Source: Paractinoplanes durhamensis
GTDB lineage: Bacteria > Actinomycetota > Actinomycetes > Mycobacteriales > Micromonosporaceae
Length of the DNA stretch: 64,000 nt
Direction of reading: 5' to 3'
NCBI RefSeq assembly: GCF_016862175.1
Contig: NZ_BOML01000041.1
Coordinates: forward strand, 62,001 to 126,000
The notes under the pieces were generated by a model. That model did not search any database, had not been told where the DNA came from, and was given only the letters and a program-made list of their open reading frames with translations. The first letter of the stretch is position 1, and each line of letters begins with the position of its first letter. A program made the position numbers and the translations under genes. Below, one piece after another: positions 32,967-42,355 of this stretch.

Positions 32967-35900
32967 ATGCAACTATCCGGATTGATCCCGGCCGCCCTCC
33001 GCGACCGGGGCCTCGCCCGTGCCCGCGATCTCGCCCGTAAAGGTTTCGTCGACTCCGACTCGCTCGACCTCACCGCGCCGGCCTCGCTCCGGCCGTTCGT
33101 GGTCGCCACCGTGGCCGGCGGCGCCGAGCTGGGCGGCGCGGCCCGCCCGGTGCTCGCCGTCACCGCGACCAGCCGCGAGGCCGACGACCTGGCCGACGCG
33201 CTCGGCTGCCTGATCGACCCCGACCGGGTCGCCGTCTTCCCGTCCTGGGAGACCCTGCCGCACGAGCGCCTGTCCCCGCGCTCCGACACCGTCGGCCGCC
33301 GGCTGGCCGTGCTGCGCCGGCTCGCCCACCCCGGCGAGCACCCGCTGCAGGTCGTCGTGGCGCCGGTGCGCAGCGTGCTGCAGCCGCAGCTCAAGGGCCT
33401 CGGCGACCTCGAGCCGGTGGAGCTGGTCACCGGGGGTTCGGCCGACCTCGAGGGGGTGGCCCGGCGGCTCGCCGACATGGCCTACGCCCGGGTCGACCTG
33501 GTCACCAAGCGCGGCGAGTTCGCGGTCCGCGGCGGCATCCTCGACGTCTTCCCGCCGACCGACGAGCACCCGTCCCGGGTCGAGTTCTGGGGCGACGAGG
33601 TCGAGGAGATCCGCACCTTCGCCGTCGCCGACCAGCGCACCATCGACCCGGTCCAGCGCCTGTGGGCACCGCCCTGCCGCGAGCTGCTGCTCACCCCGGA
33701 GGTCCGGGAGCGGGCCGCCGAGCTGGGCGCCGAGCATCCGGAGCTGGCCGAGATCCTCGACAAGCTGGCCGAGGGCATCCCGGTCGAGGGCATGGAGTCG
33801 CTGGCCCCGGCCCTGCTGGACGGCACCGGCAGCATGGAGCTGCTGCTCGACTGCATGCCGGCCGGCACCCACGTGATGCTCTGCGACCCGGAGCGGATCC
33901 GCACCCGGGCCCACGACCTGACCCGCACCTCCAACGAATTTCTCGAGGCCTCCTGGGCGGCCGCCGCGGTCGGCGGCCAGGCGCCGATCGACGTCGGCGC
34001 CGCCGCTTTCAAAACCCTTGCGGACGTCCGCGCGCATGCCGCGACCCTGTCCCAGCCGTGGTGGGCGATCTCGCCGTTCGGCCTGACCGAGTCGGAAGGG
34101 GCGCCCGCCGCGGCGGATCAGCCCTGGCTGGACGCGCCGGCCGCGGTGGCGGTCACGCCCGATCTCGGTGACGCGATCGCCCTCGCCGCCCAGCCGGTGC
34201 CGCTCTACCACGGCGACACCTCCCGGCTGACCGCCGATCTGACCGAGTGGGTGGCGGCCGGCTGGGCGGTCGCGCTGGTCTTCGAGGGGCACGGCACCGC
34301 GCAGCGGGCCACCGAGGTGCTGCGCGACGCCGGTGTCGGGGTGACCCCGGTCGACAACATCGAGAAGGGGATCGAGCCGGGCCAGGTGCTGATCACCTGC
34401 GGCGGGATCAACCACGGCTTCGTGGATGCCGCCTCGCAGCTCGCCGTCATCACCGGTAACGACATCAGCGGCGGCCGCGGCGCCTCCACGAAGGACATGC
34501 GGAAGATGCCGTCCCGGCGGCGCAACACGATCGACCCGCTCGAGCTGAAGCCGGGCGACTACGTGGTGCACGAGCAGCACGGCATCGGCCGCTACGTCGA
34601 GCTGGTGCAGCGCACGGTCAACGGCGCCGACCGCGAGTACATGGTGATCGAGTACGCCGCGTCCAAGCGCGGCCAGCCCGGCGACCGTCTCTACGTGCCG
34701 ACCGACCAGCTCGACCAGCTGTCCCGCTACGTCGGTGGCGAGCAGCCGTCGCTGCACAAGATGGGCGGCACCGACTGGCAGAAGAGCAAGGCCCGGGCCC
34801 GCAAGGCGGTCCGCGAGATCGCCGCCCAGCTGATCCAGCTGTACGCGGCCCGCCAGTCGTCGAAGGGCCACGCGTTCGGCCCCGACTCGCCGTGGCAGCG
34901 CGAGCTGGAGGACGCTTTCCCCTACACGGAGACCCCCGACCAGCTGGCTGCGATCCACGAGGTCAAGCACGACATGGAGCTGGCCGTCCCGATGGACAGG
35001 CTGATCTGCGGCGACGTCGGTTACGGCAAGACCGAGATCGCCGTCCGGGCCGCGTTCAAGGCCGTGCAGGACGGCAAGCAGGTGGCCGTGCTGGTGCCTA
35101 CGACGCTGCTGGCCCAGCAGCACTTCAACACGTTCACCGAGCGGATGAACCAGTTCCCGGTGGAGATCAAGCAGCTGTCCCGGTTCCAGACGCCGAAGGA
35201 AACCACGGTGACCCTGGAGCAGGCGGCCAACGGCACCGCCGACATCGTGATCGGTACGCATCGCCTGCTGGCCAACTCGACCCGCTTCAAAAACCTCGGC
35301 CTGATCATCGTGGACGAGGAGCAGCGGTTCGGCGTCGAGCACAAGGAGCAGCTCAAGGCCCTGCGCGCGTCGGTCGACGTGCTGACCATGTCGGCCACCC
35401 CGATCCCACGCACGCTCGAGATGGCGATCACCGGCATCCGCGAGATGTCCACCATCGCCACCCCGCCCGAGGAGCGGCACCCGGTGCTGACCTTCGTCGG
35501 CGCCCAGGACGACAAGCAGGTGGCCGCGTCCATCCACCGCGAGCTGCTCCGCGACGGCCAGGTCTTCTACCTGCACAACCGGGTCGAGTCGATCGACCGG
35601 GCCGCGCGCAAGCTGCGCGAGCTGGTGCCCGAGGCCCGGGTCGCGGTGGCGCACGGCCAGATGAGCGAGGAGCAGCTGGAGAAGGTGATGGTCGGCTTCT
35701 GGGAGAAGGAGTTCGACGTCCTGGTCTGCACCACGATCGTCGAGTCCGGCATCGACATCCCGAACGCCAACACCCTGATCGTCGAGCGGGCCGACCTGCT
35801 CGGCCTGGCCCAGCTGCACCAGATCCGCGGCCGGGTGGGCCGCGGCCGGGAGCGGGCGTATGCGTACTTCCTCTACCCGCGGGAGAAGCCGCTGACCGAG

Positions 35901-36587
35901 CACGCCCACGAGCGCCTGGCCACCATCGCCCAGCACACCGAGCTGGGCGCGGGGATGTATGTGGCCATGAAGGACCTGGAGATCCGCGGCGCCGGCAACC
36001 TGCTGGGCGGCGAGCAGTCCGGGCACATCGAGGGCGTCGGCTTCGACCTGTACGTGCGGATGGTCGGCGAGGCGGTGCAGGCCTTCAAGGGCGAGCGCCC
36101 CGAGGAGGAGCCCGAGGTCAAGATCGATCTGCCGGTCGACGCGCACCTGCCGGTGGAGTACATCTCGGTGGAACGCCTGCGCCTGGAGATGTATCGGAAG
36201 CTGGCCGAGGCACGCGACGACAAGCAGCTCGACGAGGTGATCGCCGAGATGACCGACCGCTACGGCGAGCCGCCCACCCAGGTGGCCAACCTGATCGCGG
36301 TGGCCCGGTTCCGTCAGGTGGCCCGCGCCTACGGCCTGACCGACGTCTCGGTGCAGGGCAAGCACCTGCGGTTCTCCCCGCTGCCGCTGCCCGACTCGAA
36401 GCAGATGCGGCTGAAGCGCTACCACCCGGATTCGGTCTACAAGCAGGCCAACGACCAGGTGAGCGTCCCCCGCCCGGCCACCCGCCGGATGGGCGGCGAA
36501 CCCCTGCGCGACCTGGCCCTGCTGCAGTGGTGCGCCCAGCTGTTGAAGGACGTGCTGGGGGAGGTGCCGGCGAAGGCGGCCGTCTAG
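32967..36587 (+). CDS. mfd: Transcription-repair coupling factor
   Basis: A 1206-aa Mfd. UvrB-homology region at the N-terminus (FPSWETLPHERLSPRSD), RNA-polymerase-interaction domain near the centre (PGDYVVHEQHGIGRYVEL), then the translocase with Walker A GDVGYGKTE, DEEQRFG box, TMSATPIPRTLEM, and motif VI QIRGRVGRGRERAYAY, ending with the C-terminal inhibitory domain. It removes RNA polymerase stalled at lesions and recruits UvrA. ATG 32967 with GGGAG upstream starts the conserved region. A damage-inducible type promoter motif precedes it. Confidence 0.95.
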   Translation: MQLSGLIPAALRDRGLARARDLARKGFVDSDSLDLTAPASLRPFVVATVAGGAELGGAARPVLAVTATSREADDLADALGCLIDPDRVAVFPSWETLPHERLSPRSDTVGRRLAVLRRLAHPGEHPLQVVVAPVRSVLQPQLKGLGDLEPVELVTGGSADLEGVARRLADMAYARVDLVTKRGEFAVRGGILDVFPPTDEHPSRVEFWGDEVEEIRTFAVADQRTIDPVQRLWAPPCRELLLTPEVRERAAELGAEHPELAEILDKLAEGIPVEGMESLAPALLDGTGSMELLLDCMPAGTHVMLCDPERIRTRAHDLTRTSNEFLEASWAAAAVGGQAPIDVGAAAFKTLADVRAHAATLSQPWWAISPFGLTESEGAPAAADQPWLDAPAAVAVTPDLGDAIALAAQPVPLYHGDTSRLTADLTEWVAAGWAVALVFEGHGTAQRATEVLRDAGVGVTPVDNIEKGIEPGQVLITCGGINHGFVDAASQLAVITGNDISGGRGASTKDMRKMPSRRRNTIDPLELKPGDYVVHEQHGIGRYVELVQRTVNGADREYMVIEYAASKRGQPGDRLYVPTDQLDQLSRYVGGEQPSLHKMGGTDWQKSKARARKAVREIAAQLIQLYAARQSSKGHAFGPDSPWQRELEDAFPYTETPDQLAAIHEVKHDMELAVPMDRLICGDVGYGKTEIAVRAAFKAVQDGKQVAVLVPTTLLAQQHFNTFTERMNQFPVEIKQLSRFQTPKETTVTLEQAANGTADIVIGTHRLLANSTRFKNLGLIIVDEEQRFGVEHKEQLKALRASVDVLTMSATPIPRTLEMAITGIREMSTIATPPEERHPVLTFVGAQDDKQVAASIHRELLRDGQVFYLHNRVESIDRAARKLRELVPEARVAVAHGQMSEEQLEKVMVGFWEKEFDVLVCTTIVESGIDIPNANTLIVERADLLGLAQLHQIRGRVGRGRERAYAYFLYPREKPLTEHAHERLATIAQHTELGAGMYVAMKDLEIRGAGNLLGGEQSGHIEGVGFDLYVRMVGEAVQAFKGERPEEEPEVKIDLPVDAHLPVEYISVERLRLEMYRKLAEARDDKQLDEVIAEMTDRYGEPPTQVANLIAVARFRQVARAYGLTDVSVQGKHLRFSPLPLPDSKQMRLKRYHPDSVYKQANDQVSVPRPATRRMGGEPLRDLALLQWCAQLLKDVLGEVPAKAAV

Positions 36588-36646
36588 GTGATCCGTTTTC
36601 CGGGGGTCGGCGACTTGGGTCACAGCGGGCGTGAGAGAGTCAGGCC

Positions 36647-37369
36647 ATGCAGCGTGCTCGCCGACTCGCATCCGTCGCCGTCGTCGCGTCACTGGCCGTG
36701 ACCGGGCTTTCCGCCTGCCGGTCCGCGCCGTCGGTGGCCGCCTACCTCGGCGACACCCGCCTCACCGAGTCCCGCGTGCAGGACGTGTGGGACGAGGCGC
36801 AGGCCGCGGTGACCAAGGCCGCGGCCGGCAAGGCCGCGACCATGTCGATCACCCGGGCCGACGTGGTGCGCACGCTGGTCAGCGCGGACGTGCTGACCCA
36901 GGTGGCCAAGCAGGAGAGCGTGACGCTGCCGGCCGACCTGACGCTCGACGACTACGCGACGTCGCTGCACATCCCGGCGACCACCGAGTTCGTCCGGCTC
37001 TACGCGGAGGCCGACACCTACGTGCGGCTGCTCCGCCAGGGCATCAAGGACGCTCCGGCGGCCTCCGACGCCGACCTGCGCGAGATCTTCGAGACACTGA
37101 CGACGGCCGGTCAGGTGCAGGAGGGCATGTCGTTCGAGCAGTTCAAGTCGAGCCTGCCCGACTCGAACAAGCAGCTGGTGCAGACCGCGTCCGCCGTCCG
37201 GCAGGAGATCGCCAAGATCACCGACTCGATGGACATCACGGTCAACCCGCGCTACCAGCCGCTCGGCATCCCGGTGCTGCAGTTCCAGACGCAGAACGGC
37301 GACGTCCGCCCGCTGGTCATGGTGCCGCTCGGTGCGGACGAGTCCGCGCCGGTCACCGCCGTCTCCTGA
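36647..37369 (+). CDS. SurA N-terminal-like lipoprotein
   Basis: A 240-aa lipoprotein with signal peptide and lipobox TGLSAC (Cys24). The body resembles the SurA_N chaperone region: an N-terminal VAAYLGDTRLTESRV strand-helix, then helices, without a PPIase domain. It probably helps fold or retain exported proteins on the membrane outer face. It lies between mfd and mazG, an arrangement common in actinobacteria, and its stop is 6 bases before the mazG start. Confidence 0.78.
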   Translation: MQRARRLASVAVVASLAVTGLSACRSAPSVAAYLGDTRLTESRVQDVWDEAQAAVTKAAAGKAATMSITRADVVRTLVSADVLTQVAKQESVTLPADLTLDDYATSLHIPATTEFVRLYAEADTYVRLLRQGIKDAPAASDADLREIFETLTTAGQVQEGMSFEQFKSSLPDSNKQLVQTASAVRQEIAKITDSMDITVNPRYQPLGIPVLQFQTQNGDVRPLVMVPLGADESAPVTAVS

Positions 37370-37375
37370 GGTCTC

Positions 37376-38341
37376 GTGACCGCGAGGATCATCCTTCTCG
37401 TCACTTCACCGCGCCTGCCGGCCGGTCTGCTGACCGCGGCCGCGTGGGACGCCGTCCGGCAGTTCCCGGTGTTCGCGGGCGCGGAGTCGGAGCAGTCCGA
37501 CGCGCTGCGCCATGCGGGCGTCCAGGTCACCGTGATCGACCCGGACCCCGAGCGGCTCTTGGCGGAATTGATGGACAACGCGGCCGTGGTGTGGGTCTCC
37601 GGGCCGGCCGGTGATCAGGATTTTGCCCGCCAGATGGGGCTGCGCCTGACCCGCGACCCCAGCCTGGCCGAGCTGGAGCTGATGTACGGCTCCTGGGACC
37701 CGCCCGGCGCCCGCCTGCTCGACGCGGTGGCCGTCATGGACCGCCTGGCCTCCCCGGGCGGCGACCCCTGGAAGCGCGCCCAGACCCACCGCACCCTCGC
37801 GCAGTACATGCTGGAGGAGGCCTACGAGGCCTTCGACGCGATCGAGTCCGACGATCTGGACACCCTCCGCGAGGAGCTCGGCGACGTGCTCCTGCAGGTG
37901 GTCCTGCACGCCCGGATGGCCGAGGAGATCCCGGACGGCGGCGCCTGGGGCATCGACGACGTGGCCGGCGGCCTGGTCGACAAGATGATCCGCCGCAACC
38001 CGCACGTCTTCGCCGGCGCCGAGGTGGCCGACATCGAGGAGATCACCGCCAACTGGGAGCGGATCAAGAAGGCCGAGAAGTCCCGCGACTCGGTGCTCGA
38101 CGGCATCGCGTTCAGCCAGCCGGCCCTCTCGCTGGCGGCCAAGATTCTGCAGCGTGCGGAGCGGGCCGGCCTCGGCGTACCGCTGCCGGCCGGCGACGAT
38201 CTCGGCCCGGCGCTGCTGCGGGTGGTGGCCGAGGCGCGGGCCGCCGGAGTGGACGCCGAGGCGGAGTTGCGCCGGGCGACATTGACGTACGCGGACGAAG
38301 TGCGGAGCGCCGAGCTGAAAAATGTCGGACCCGCCGAGTAG
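37376..38341 (+). CDS. mazG: Nucleoside triphosphate pyrophosphohydrolase MazG
   Basis: A 321-aa NTP pyrophosphatase that cleaves (d)NTPs to NMP and PPi. The central domain has the MazG metal motif LEEAYEAFDAIE followed by LREELGDVLLQVVLHA (the EExxE...D pattern). A C-terminal MazG-like repeat follows at KILQRAERAGL. The N-terminal 110 residues resemble the actinobacterial extension. It starts at GTG 37376. Confidence 0.9.
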   Translation: MTARIILLVTSPRLPAGLLTAAAWDAVRQFPVFAGAESEQSDALRHAGVQVTVIDPDPERLLAELMDNAAVVWVSGPAGDQDFARQMGLRLTRDPSLAELELMYGSWDPPGARLLDAVAVMDRLASPGGDPWKRAQTHRTLAQYMLEEAYEAFDAIESDDLDTLREELGDVLLQVVLHARMAEEIPDGGAWGIDDVAGGLVDKMIRRNPHVFAGAEVADIEEITANWERIKKAEKSRDSVLDGIAFSQPALSLAAKILQRAERAGLGVPLPAGDDLGPALLRVVAEARAAGVDAEAELRRATLTYADEVRSAELKNVGPAE

Positions 38342-38351
38342 GTTCTTCGGC

Positions 38352-39968
38352 ATGCCGGAGTTCGTACCGCTCGCCGAGCGCATCGTCGACGCCATCCTGC
38401 AGAGCGACCCGGGCCTCGCCTCGGGCGCCGGTGACCATCGCTACGACGACCGCATACCCGACCTTTCCCCCGGTGCCGTCGCCGACCAGACGAGCATGTT
38501 GCGCGACGCCGCCGACGCGCTCTCCGGCATCGACCCCGAGGCCTTCGGCCCGGAGGATCAGGCCGACCACGCGATTCTCTCCGCGATGGTCGAGCGCGGC
38601 CTGTTCGAGCTGTCCGATGTCCGCGAGCACGAGTGGAACCCGCTGCACCACAACCCGGGCCCACTGCTGCACGCGCTGATCGCCCGTCAGTTCGCCCCGG
38701 CCGAGGAGCGGCTGACCAGCATGGGTGGCCGGCTCGCGGCGATCCCCGACGCGCTGGCCACCGCGCGGGCGGTGCTGCGTGACGTGCCGCGCATCCACGC
38801 CGAGACGGCGGTGGGCCAGTTCGCCGGCACCGCCGCGCTGATCCGCGACGAGTTGCCCGCGCTGCTGGAGCAGGAGCCGGGCATGCGCCCGGCGGTCGAG
38901 CCGGCCGCCGCCGCGGCGCTGGCCGCACTGGGCGAGTTCGACGGCTGGCTGCGCGCCCGGCTGGAGAGCGGCGAGCCGGGCCGCGACCCGCGCCTGGGCC
39001 GCCCGCTGTGGGAGGCACGTCTCTGGCACACCCTCGACACCGAGCTGCCCGCCGCCGAGGTGCTGTCCCGCGCCCGGCAGCGGCTCGACCAGGTCGGCGA
39101 GCAGCTGCGGGCGGCCGCCGCCGAGCTGGTCGGCGGCCCGGCGAGCGACGAGACGGTCCGCCGCGCGCTCGACACGCTGGCCGCCGAGCACCCCGACGAC
39201 GCCACCATCGTCGACCTGGCCAAGGTCACCATGGCCGAGGCGACCGAGTTCGTCCGCAAGCACGACATCATGACGCTGGTCGACGACCCGTGCGTGATCG
39301 AGGAGATGCCGGAGTTCGCCCGCGGCGTCGCGGTGGCCTACTGCGACCCGCCCGGCCCGCTCGAGACGGCCGACGTGCCCACGTTCTACTGCATCTCGCC
39401 GACCCCGGCCGGCTGGTCACCGGAGCGGGTCGAGTCGTTCTACCGCGAGTACAACTCGCACATGATCCGCGACCTGACCGTCCACGAGGCGATGCCCGGC
39501 CACTTCCTGCAGCTGGCGCACGCGCGCCGGTTCCGGGCCGACACCAGGGTGCGCGCGCTCGGCTGGTCGGGCCCGTTCTGCGAGGGCTGGGCGGTCTACG
39601 CCGAGGAACTGATGGCCGACCTGGGCTTCGGCGGCCTGCCGGTGCGCCTGCAGCAGCTGAAGATGCAGCTGCGGATGAGCCTCAACGCCATCATCGACCA
39701 GCTGGTCCACTGTGACGATCTGCCCGAGGCCGAGGCGATGGCGCTGATGACCGGCCGCGGCTTCCAGGAGGAGGGCGAGGCGGCCGGCAAGTGGCGCCGC
39801 GCCCTGCTGACGTCCACCCAGCTCAGCACGTATTTCGTGGGTTACACCGAGGTGGCCGAGATCGCCGCGGCCCGCCCGTTCGGCGCCACCCCGAAAGCCT
39901 GGCACGACGCCATGCTGGCGCACGGTTCGCCGCCGCCGCGCCACCTGCGCACACTCGTGGGCGTTTAG
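38352..39968 (+). CDS. DUF885 family zinc metallopeptidase-like protein
   Basis: A 538-aa protein of the DUF885 family with the zinc motif HEAMPGH (HExxxGH; about residues 378-384) and a downstream FCEGWAVYAEELM glutamate ligand segment, as in gluzincin-like carboxypeptidases. The substrate is unknown; cytoplasmic. The start is uncertain: ATG 38352 (MPEFVPLAERIV) lies 10 bases after the mazG stop, whereas ATG 38322 would overlap mazG by 20 bases. Neither has a strong Shine-Dalgarno. Confidence 0.85.
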   Translation: MPEFVPLAERIVDAILQSDPGLASGAGDHRYDDRIPDLSPGAVADQTSMLRDAADALSGIDPEAFGPEDQADHAILSAMVERGLFELSDVREHEWNPLHHNPGPLLHALIARQFAPAEERLTSMGGRLAAIPDALATARAVLRDVPRIHAETAVGQFAGTAALIRDELPALLEQEPGMRPAVEPAAAAALAALGEFDGWLRARLESGEPGRDPRLGRPLWEARLWHTLDTELPAAEVLSRARQRLDQVGEQLRAAAAELVGGPASDETVRRALDTLAAEHPDDATIVDLAKVTMAEATEFVRKHDIMTLVDDPCVIEEMPEFARGVAVAYCDPPGPLETADVPTFYCISPTPAGWSPERVESFYREYNSHMIRDLTVHEAMPGHFLQLAHARRFRADTRVRALGWSGPFCEGWAVYAEELMADLGFGGLPVRLQQLKMQLRMSLNAIIDQLVHCDDLPEAEAMALMTGRGFQEEGEAAGKWRRALLTSTQLSTYFVGYTEVAEIAAARPFGATPKAWHDAMLAHGSPPPRHLRTLVGV

Positions 39969-39998
39969 CCGGGTGATCGTCCGGTCAAGCATGGCGCT

Positions 39999-40811
39999 GT
40001 GCCCACCCTGACTTCGCACGTCCACAAAGCCGCCGACAACCCCTGGCTGGAGCGCCTGACCCGGGCCGGCCTGGTCGGCTACGGCGCGCTCCACCTGCTG
40101 TTCGCCTGGCTGGTGGTGCGCATCGCGTTCGGCACCGCGGCCGACGACGGCGACCAGTCCGGCGCCCTGCACCGGCTGGCGACCAAGCCGTTCGGCGCGG
40201 CGCTCATCGTCGCGCTCGTGATCGGCCTGGTCGCCATGATCATTTGGCAGGTCTTCGAGGCGTCCGTCGGCCACCGCGGCGAGCGCGGCCGGCACCGCGT
40301 CTACGAGCGGGTGGTCTCGGCCGGCCGGGCCGCGTTCTACACCTACCTGGCGTGGACCGGCATCAAGGTGCTGCGCGGCAAGAAGAAGTCGACCGCGGAC
40401 ACCCAGGAGCAGGCCAGCCAGGACCTGATGGTGTCCACCGGCGGCCGGCTGACGGTGGCCGTGATCGGCGTGGTGGTCGTCGCGATCGGCGCGGGCCTGG
40501 CGATCTACGGCCTGACCAAGAAGTTCGAGAAGCACCTGCGGATGTCCGGGGTGAGCGCGCACGTCCGGAGCCTCATCGGGAAGCTGGGCATCGTCGGCTA
40601 CACCGCCAAGGGCACCGCCTACGCGATCGCCGGCGTCCTGCTGGTGATGGCGGCCGTCACCTACGACCCGGACAAGGCACGGGGTCTGGATGCCGCCTTG
40701 CGGGCGATGGCCGCCCAGACCTACGGCACCTGGCTGCTCCTGGTGACCGCGCTGGGCATCGCGGCCTACGGCCTGTTCTCGGTCGTCCAGGCGCGCTACC
40801 GCAAGGTGTGA
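39999..40811 (+). CDS. DUF1206 family membrane protein
   Basis: A 270-aa protein made of three repeats of paired transmembrane helices, each beginning with an A/VGYGALHLLFA, RAAFYTYLAW or VGYTAKGTAYAIAG type segment, as in DUF1206. It starts at GTG 39999. The function of the family is unknown. Convergent with the lipoprotein gene, with 3 bases between the stops. Confidence 0.87.
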   Translation: MPTLTSHVHKAADNPWLERLTRAGLVGYGALHLLFAWLVVRIAFGTAADDGDQSGALHRLATKPFGAALIVALVIGLVAMIIWQVFEASVGHRGERGRHRVYERVVSAGRAAFYTYLAWTGIKVLRGKKKSTADTQEQASQDLMVSTGGRLTVAVIGVVVVAIGAGLAIYGLTKKFEKHLRMSGVSAHVRSLIGKLGIVGYTAKGTAYAIAGVLLVMAAVTYDPDKARGLDAALRAMAAQTYGTWLLLVTALGIAAYGLFSVVQARYRKV

Positions 40812-40814
40812 GAC

Positions 40815-41501
40815 CTACCGGGTGCGCTTGTCGCTGACCGTGGCCGAGGCGGGCAGGGCGAATGCGTCCGGTTCGACCTTCTCCTCGTACGCGGTCAGGG
40901 CCTGTTCGAAGCGTTGTCCCGCGATGGTGGCGGTGAAGCTGCCGAGCGCGCCCTCGTTGGTGACGCAGACGCCGAACTCCGCCGTCGGGGTGCCGTCGAC
41001 CCGCTTCAGGTCGAGGCAGGTGGCGTGCCGCCCGGCGATGGTGGTGTCGTGCTGCCCGGCCTCGACGTCCTGGTCGAGCGAAGCGGTGTTGAGGAGCGCG
41101 AGGGCCGCCTCCGGCGTGATCAGCGTGCTGCCGGACAGCGGCGTCGCGGTGGCCGGGGCCGGATCGGTCCGCGTGCACTTGAGCGCGGTGTCCCCGGTGC
41201 AGCGGGTGGTACCGGTGGTCTCCTCGATGAGGCGGCCGCCGGGATAGACATACGCCGTCCGGGCCGGTTTCTGCGCCTGGGTGACGGTCGCGCTGGTGCC
41301 GCCGGCGAGCTGGTAGGTCGCCGTGTACGTGAGTCCGGTCACTCGGGCGAGCTGAACGGCCATTTCCGACACCAGATCGTCCCGGCTGATCCCGGCCGCG
41401 CTGGCCTCGTCGAGCCCGGTGCACCCGGCCGAGCCGAGCAGCACCGCGACGGTGGCGAGACCGGTGACGGTAAGGCGCAGACGGGAAGGCACGACTGACA
41501 C
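40815..41501 (-). CDS. Lipoprotein of unknown function
   Basis: A 228-aa lipoprotein with lipobox LLGSAGC. The body is strand-rich with a conserved RTAYVYPGGRLIEETTGTTRC segment and three Cys residues beyond the lipidated one, likely disulfide-bonded outside the cell. It has some resemblance to the LppX/LprAFG fold, not certain. The GTG at 41501 has GGTAGG 5 bases upstream; an in-frame GTG at 41492 is an alternative. Confidence 0.72.
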   Translation of the reverse strand: MSVVPSRLRLTVTGLATVAVLLGSAGCTGLDEASAAGISRDDLVSEMAVQLARVTGLTYTATYQLAGGTSATVTQAQKPARTAYVYPGGRLIEETTGTTRCTGDTALKCTRTDPAPATATPLSGSTLITPEAALALLNTASLDQDVEAGQHDTTIAGRHATCLDLKRVDGTPTAEFGVCVTNEGALGSFTATIAGQRFEQALTAYEEKVEPDAFALPASATVSDKRTR

Positions 41502-41560
41502 CCTTGCCTACCCGTGCAACCGCGCGCAAACGAGAATCGGGCTCATCCGCCCGGCCCTGT

Positions 41561-42190
41561 TCACTCGGTGGCGCCCCGATTCCGGTGCGTCAACTGGTGC
41601 CGCATGATGTAGCGCCGGACCACCCGGGCCTGCGCCTCCTCCGAGTCGTCGAAGACGGCGACCATCTCCACCGACAGCGGCCCGCGGAACGGCACCTGCT
41701 GGCGGATGGAGCTGACCTTGAGGGCGGTGGCCGGGAACGACACCATCTCCTCGCCGACGTGGATGCTCAGCGTCATCTCGTCGTCGGGGTAGATCTCGAC
41801 GTCGGTGAAGTGGGCACGGACCGCCCGCTCACTCATGTCGTGCACCACACCGATGGCGTCCGGGTGCCCCTCGCGGCTCAGGACGAGCGGTTCGCCACCG
41901 CCACCCCGCACGTACAGGCGGCTCTGCAGCACCGACGGCTGCCCGGTGAAGCGGACCTCGACCCGGTTGCCGTCGATCGCGATCACGTGCGCGGACTGGG
42001 CGAACCGGCCGCGCGGAGCGGCCGCCCAGCGCAGTTCGACGGTGGTGTCGGCGGGCGGTATCTGGGCCATCGCCAGGGAAAGTGTGACCACCGTCCCGGT
42101 TGCGTGGACGACCCGAACCTCGGGATTCGTTTCGCCGTACGAGGTCATCTCGATGATCGACCCGTCCGGCGGAAGACTCGGAGTGCTCAT
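41561..42190 (-). CDS. PilZ-domain protein (putative c-di-GMP receptor)
   Basis: A 209-aa protein resembling YcgR-type PilZ proteins. An N-terminal YcgR_N-like barrel is followed by a PilZ-like region with VVHDMSERAVRAHF, which fits the (D/N)xSxxG-like motif, although the glycine is not obvious; an RLYVR segment upstream may supply the arginines. c-di-GMP binding is therefore only likely. ATG 42190 (MSTPSLPP) is chosen; ATG 42232 is an alternative. Confidence 0.65.
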   Translation of the reverse strand: MSTPSLPPDGSIIEMTSYGETNPEVRVVHATGTVVTLSLAMAQIPPADTTVELRWAAAPRGRFAQSAHVIAIDGNRVEVRFTGQPSVLQSRLYVRGGGGEPLVLSREGHPDAIGVVHDMSERAVRAHFTDVEIYPDDEMTLSIHVGEEMVSFPATALKVSSIRQQVPFRGPLSVEMVAVFDDSEEAQARVVRRYIMRHQLTHRNRGATE

Positions 42191-42355
42191 AGTGCCCGGG
42201 TGTTCGGCACCAAAGTCCCGATCCTGAGCCATCTGGCATAAGTTCACCGGCCGCGCGTACGGCGGCTACCGCGCCCCGATACGCTCAGTGCCGTGGTCGG
42301 CCGCAGGGTCGCGGTCGAAGACCTGCAGCCTTATGAAGAGGAGCGACACGAAATC

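Noticed and set aside
32973..36692. Minus-strand open frame of about 1,240 codons opposite mfd
   Set aside because: It is a shadow of mfd caused by high GC; the His/Leu/Gly/Asp-rich translation lacks any domain and no promoter or Shine-Dalgarno supports it.
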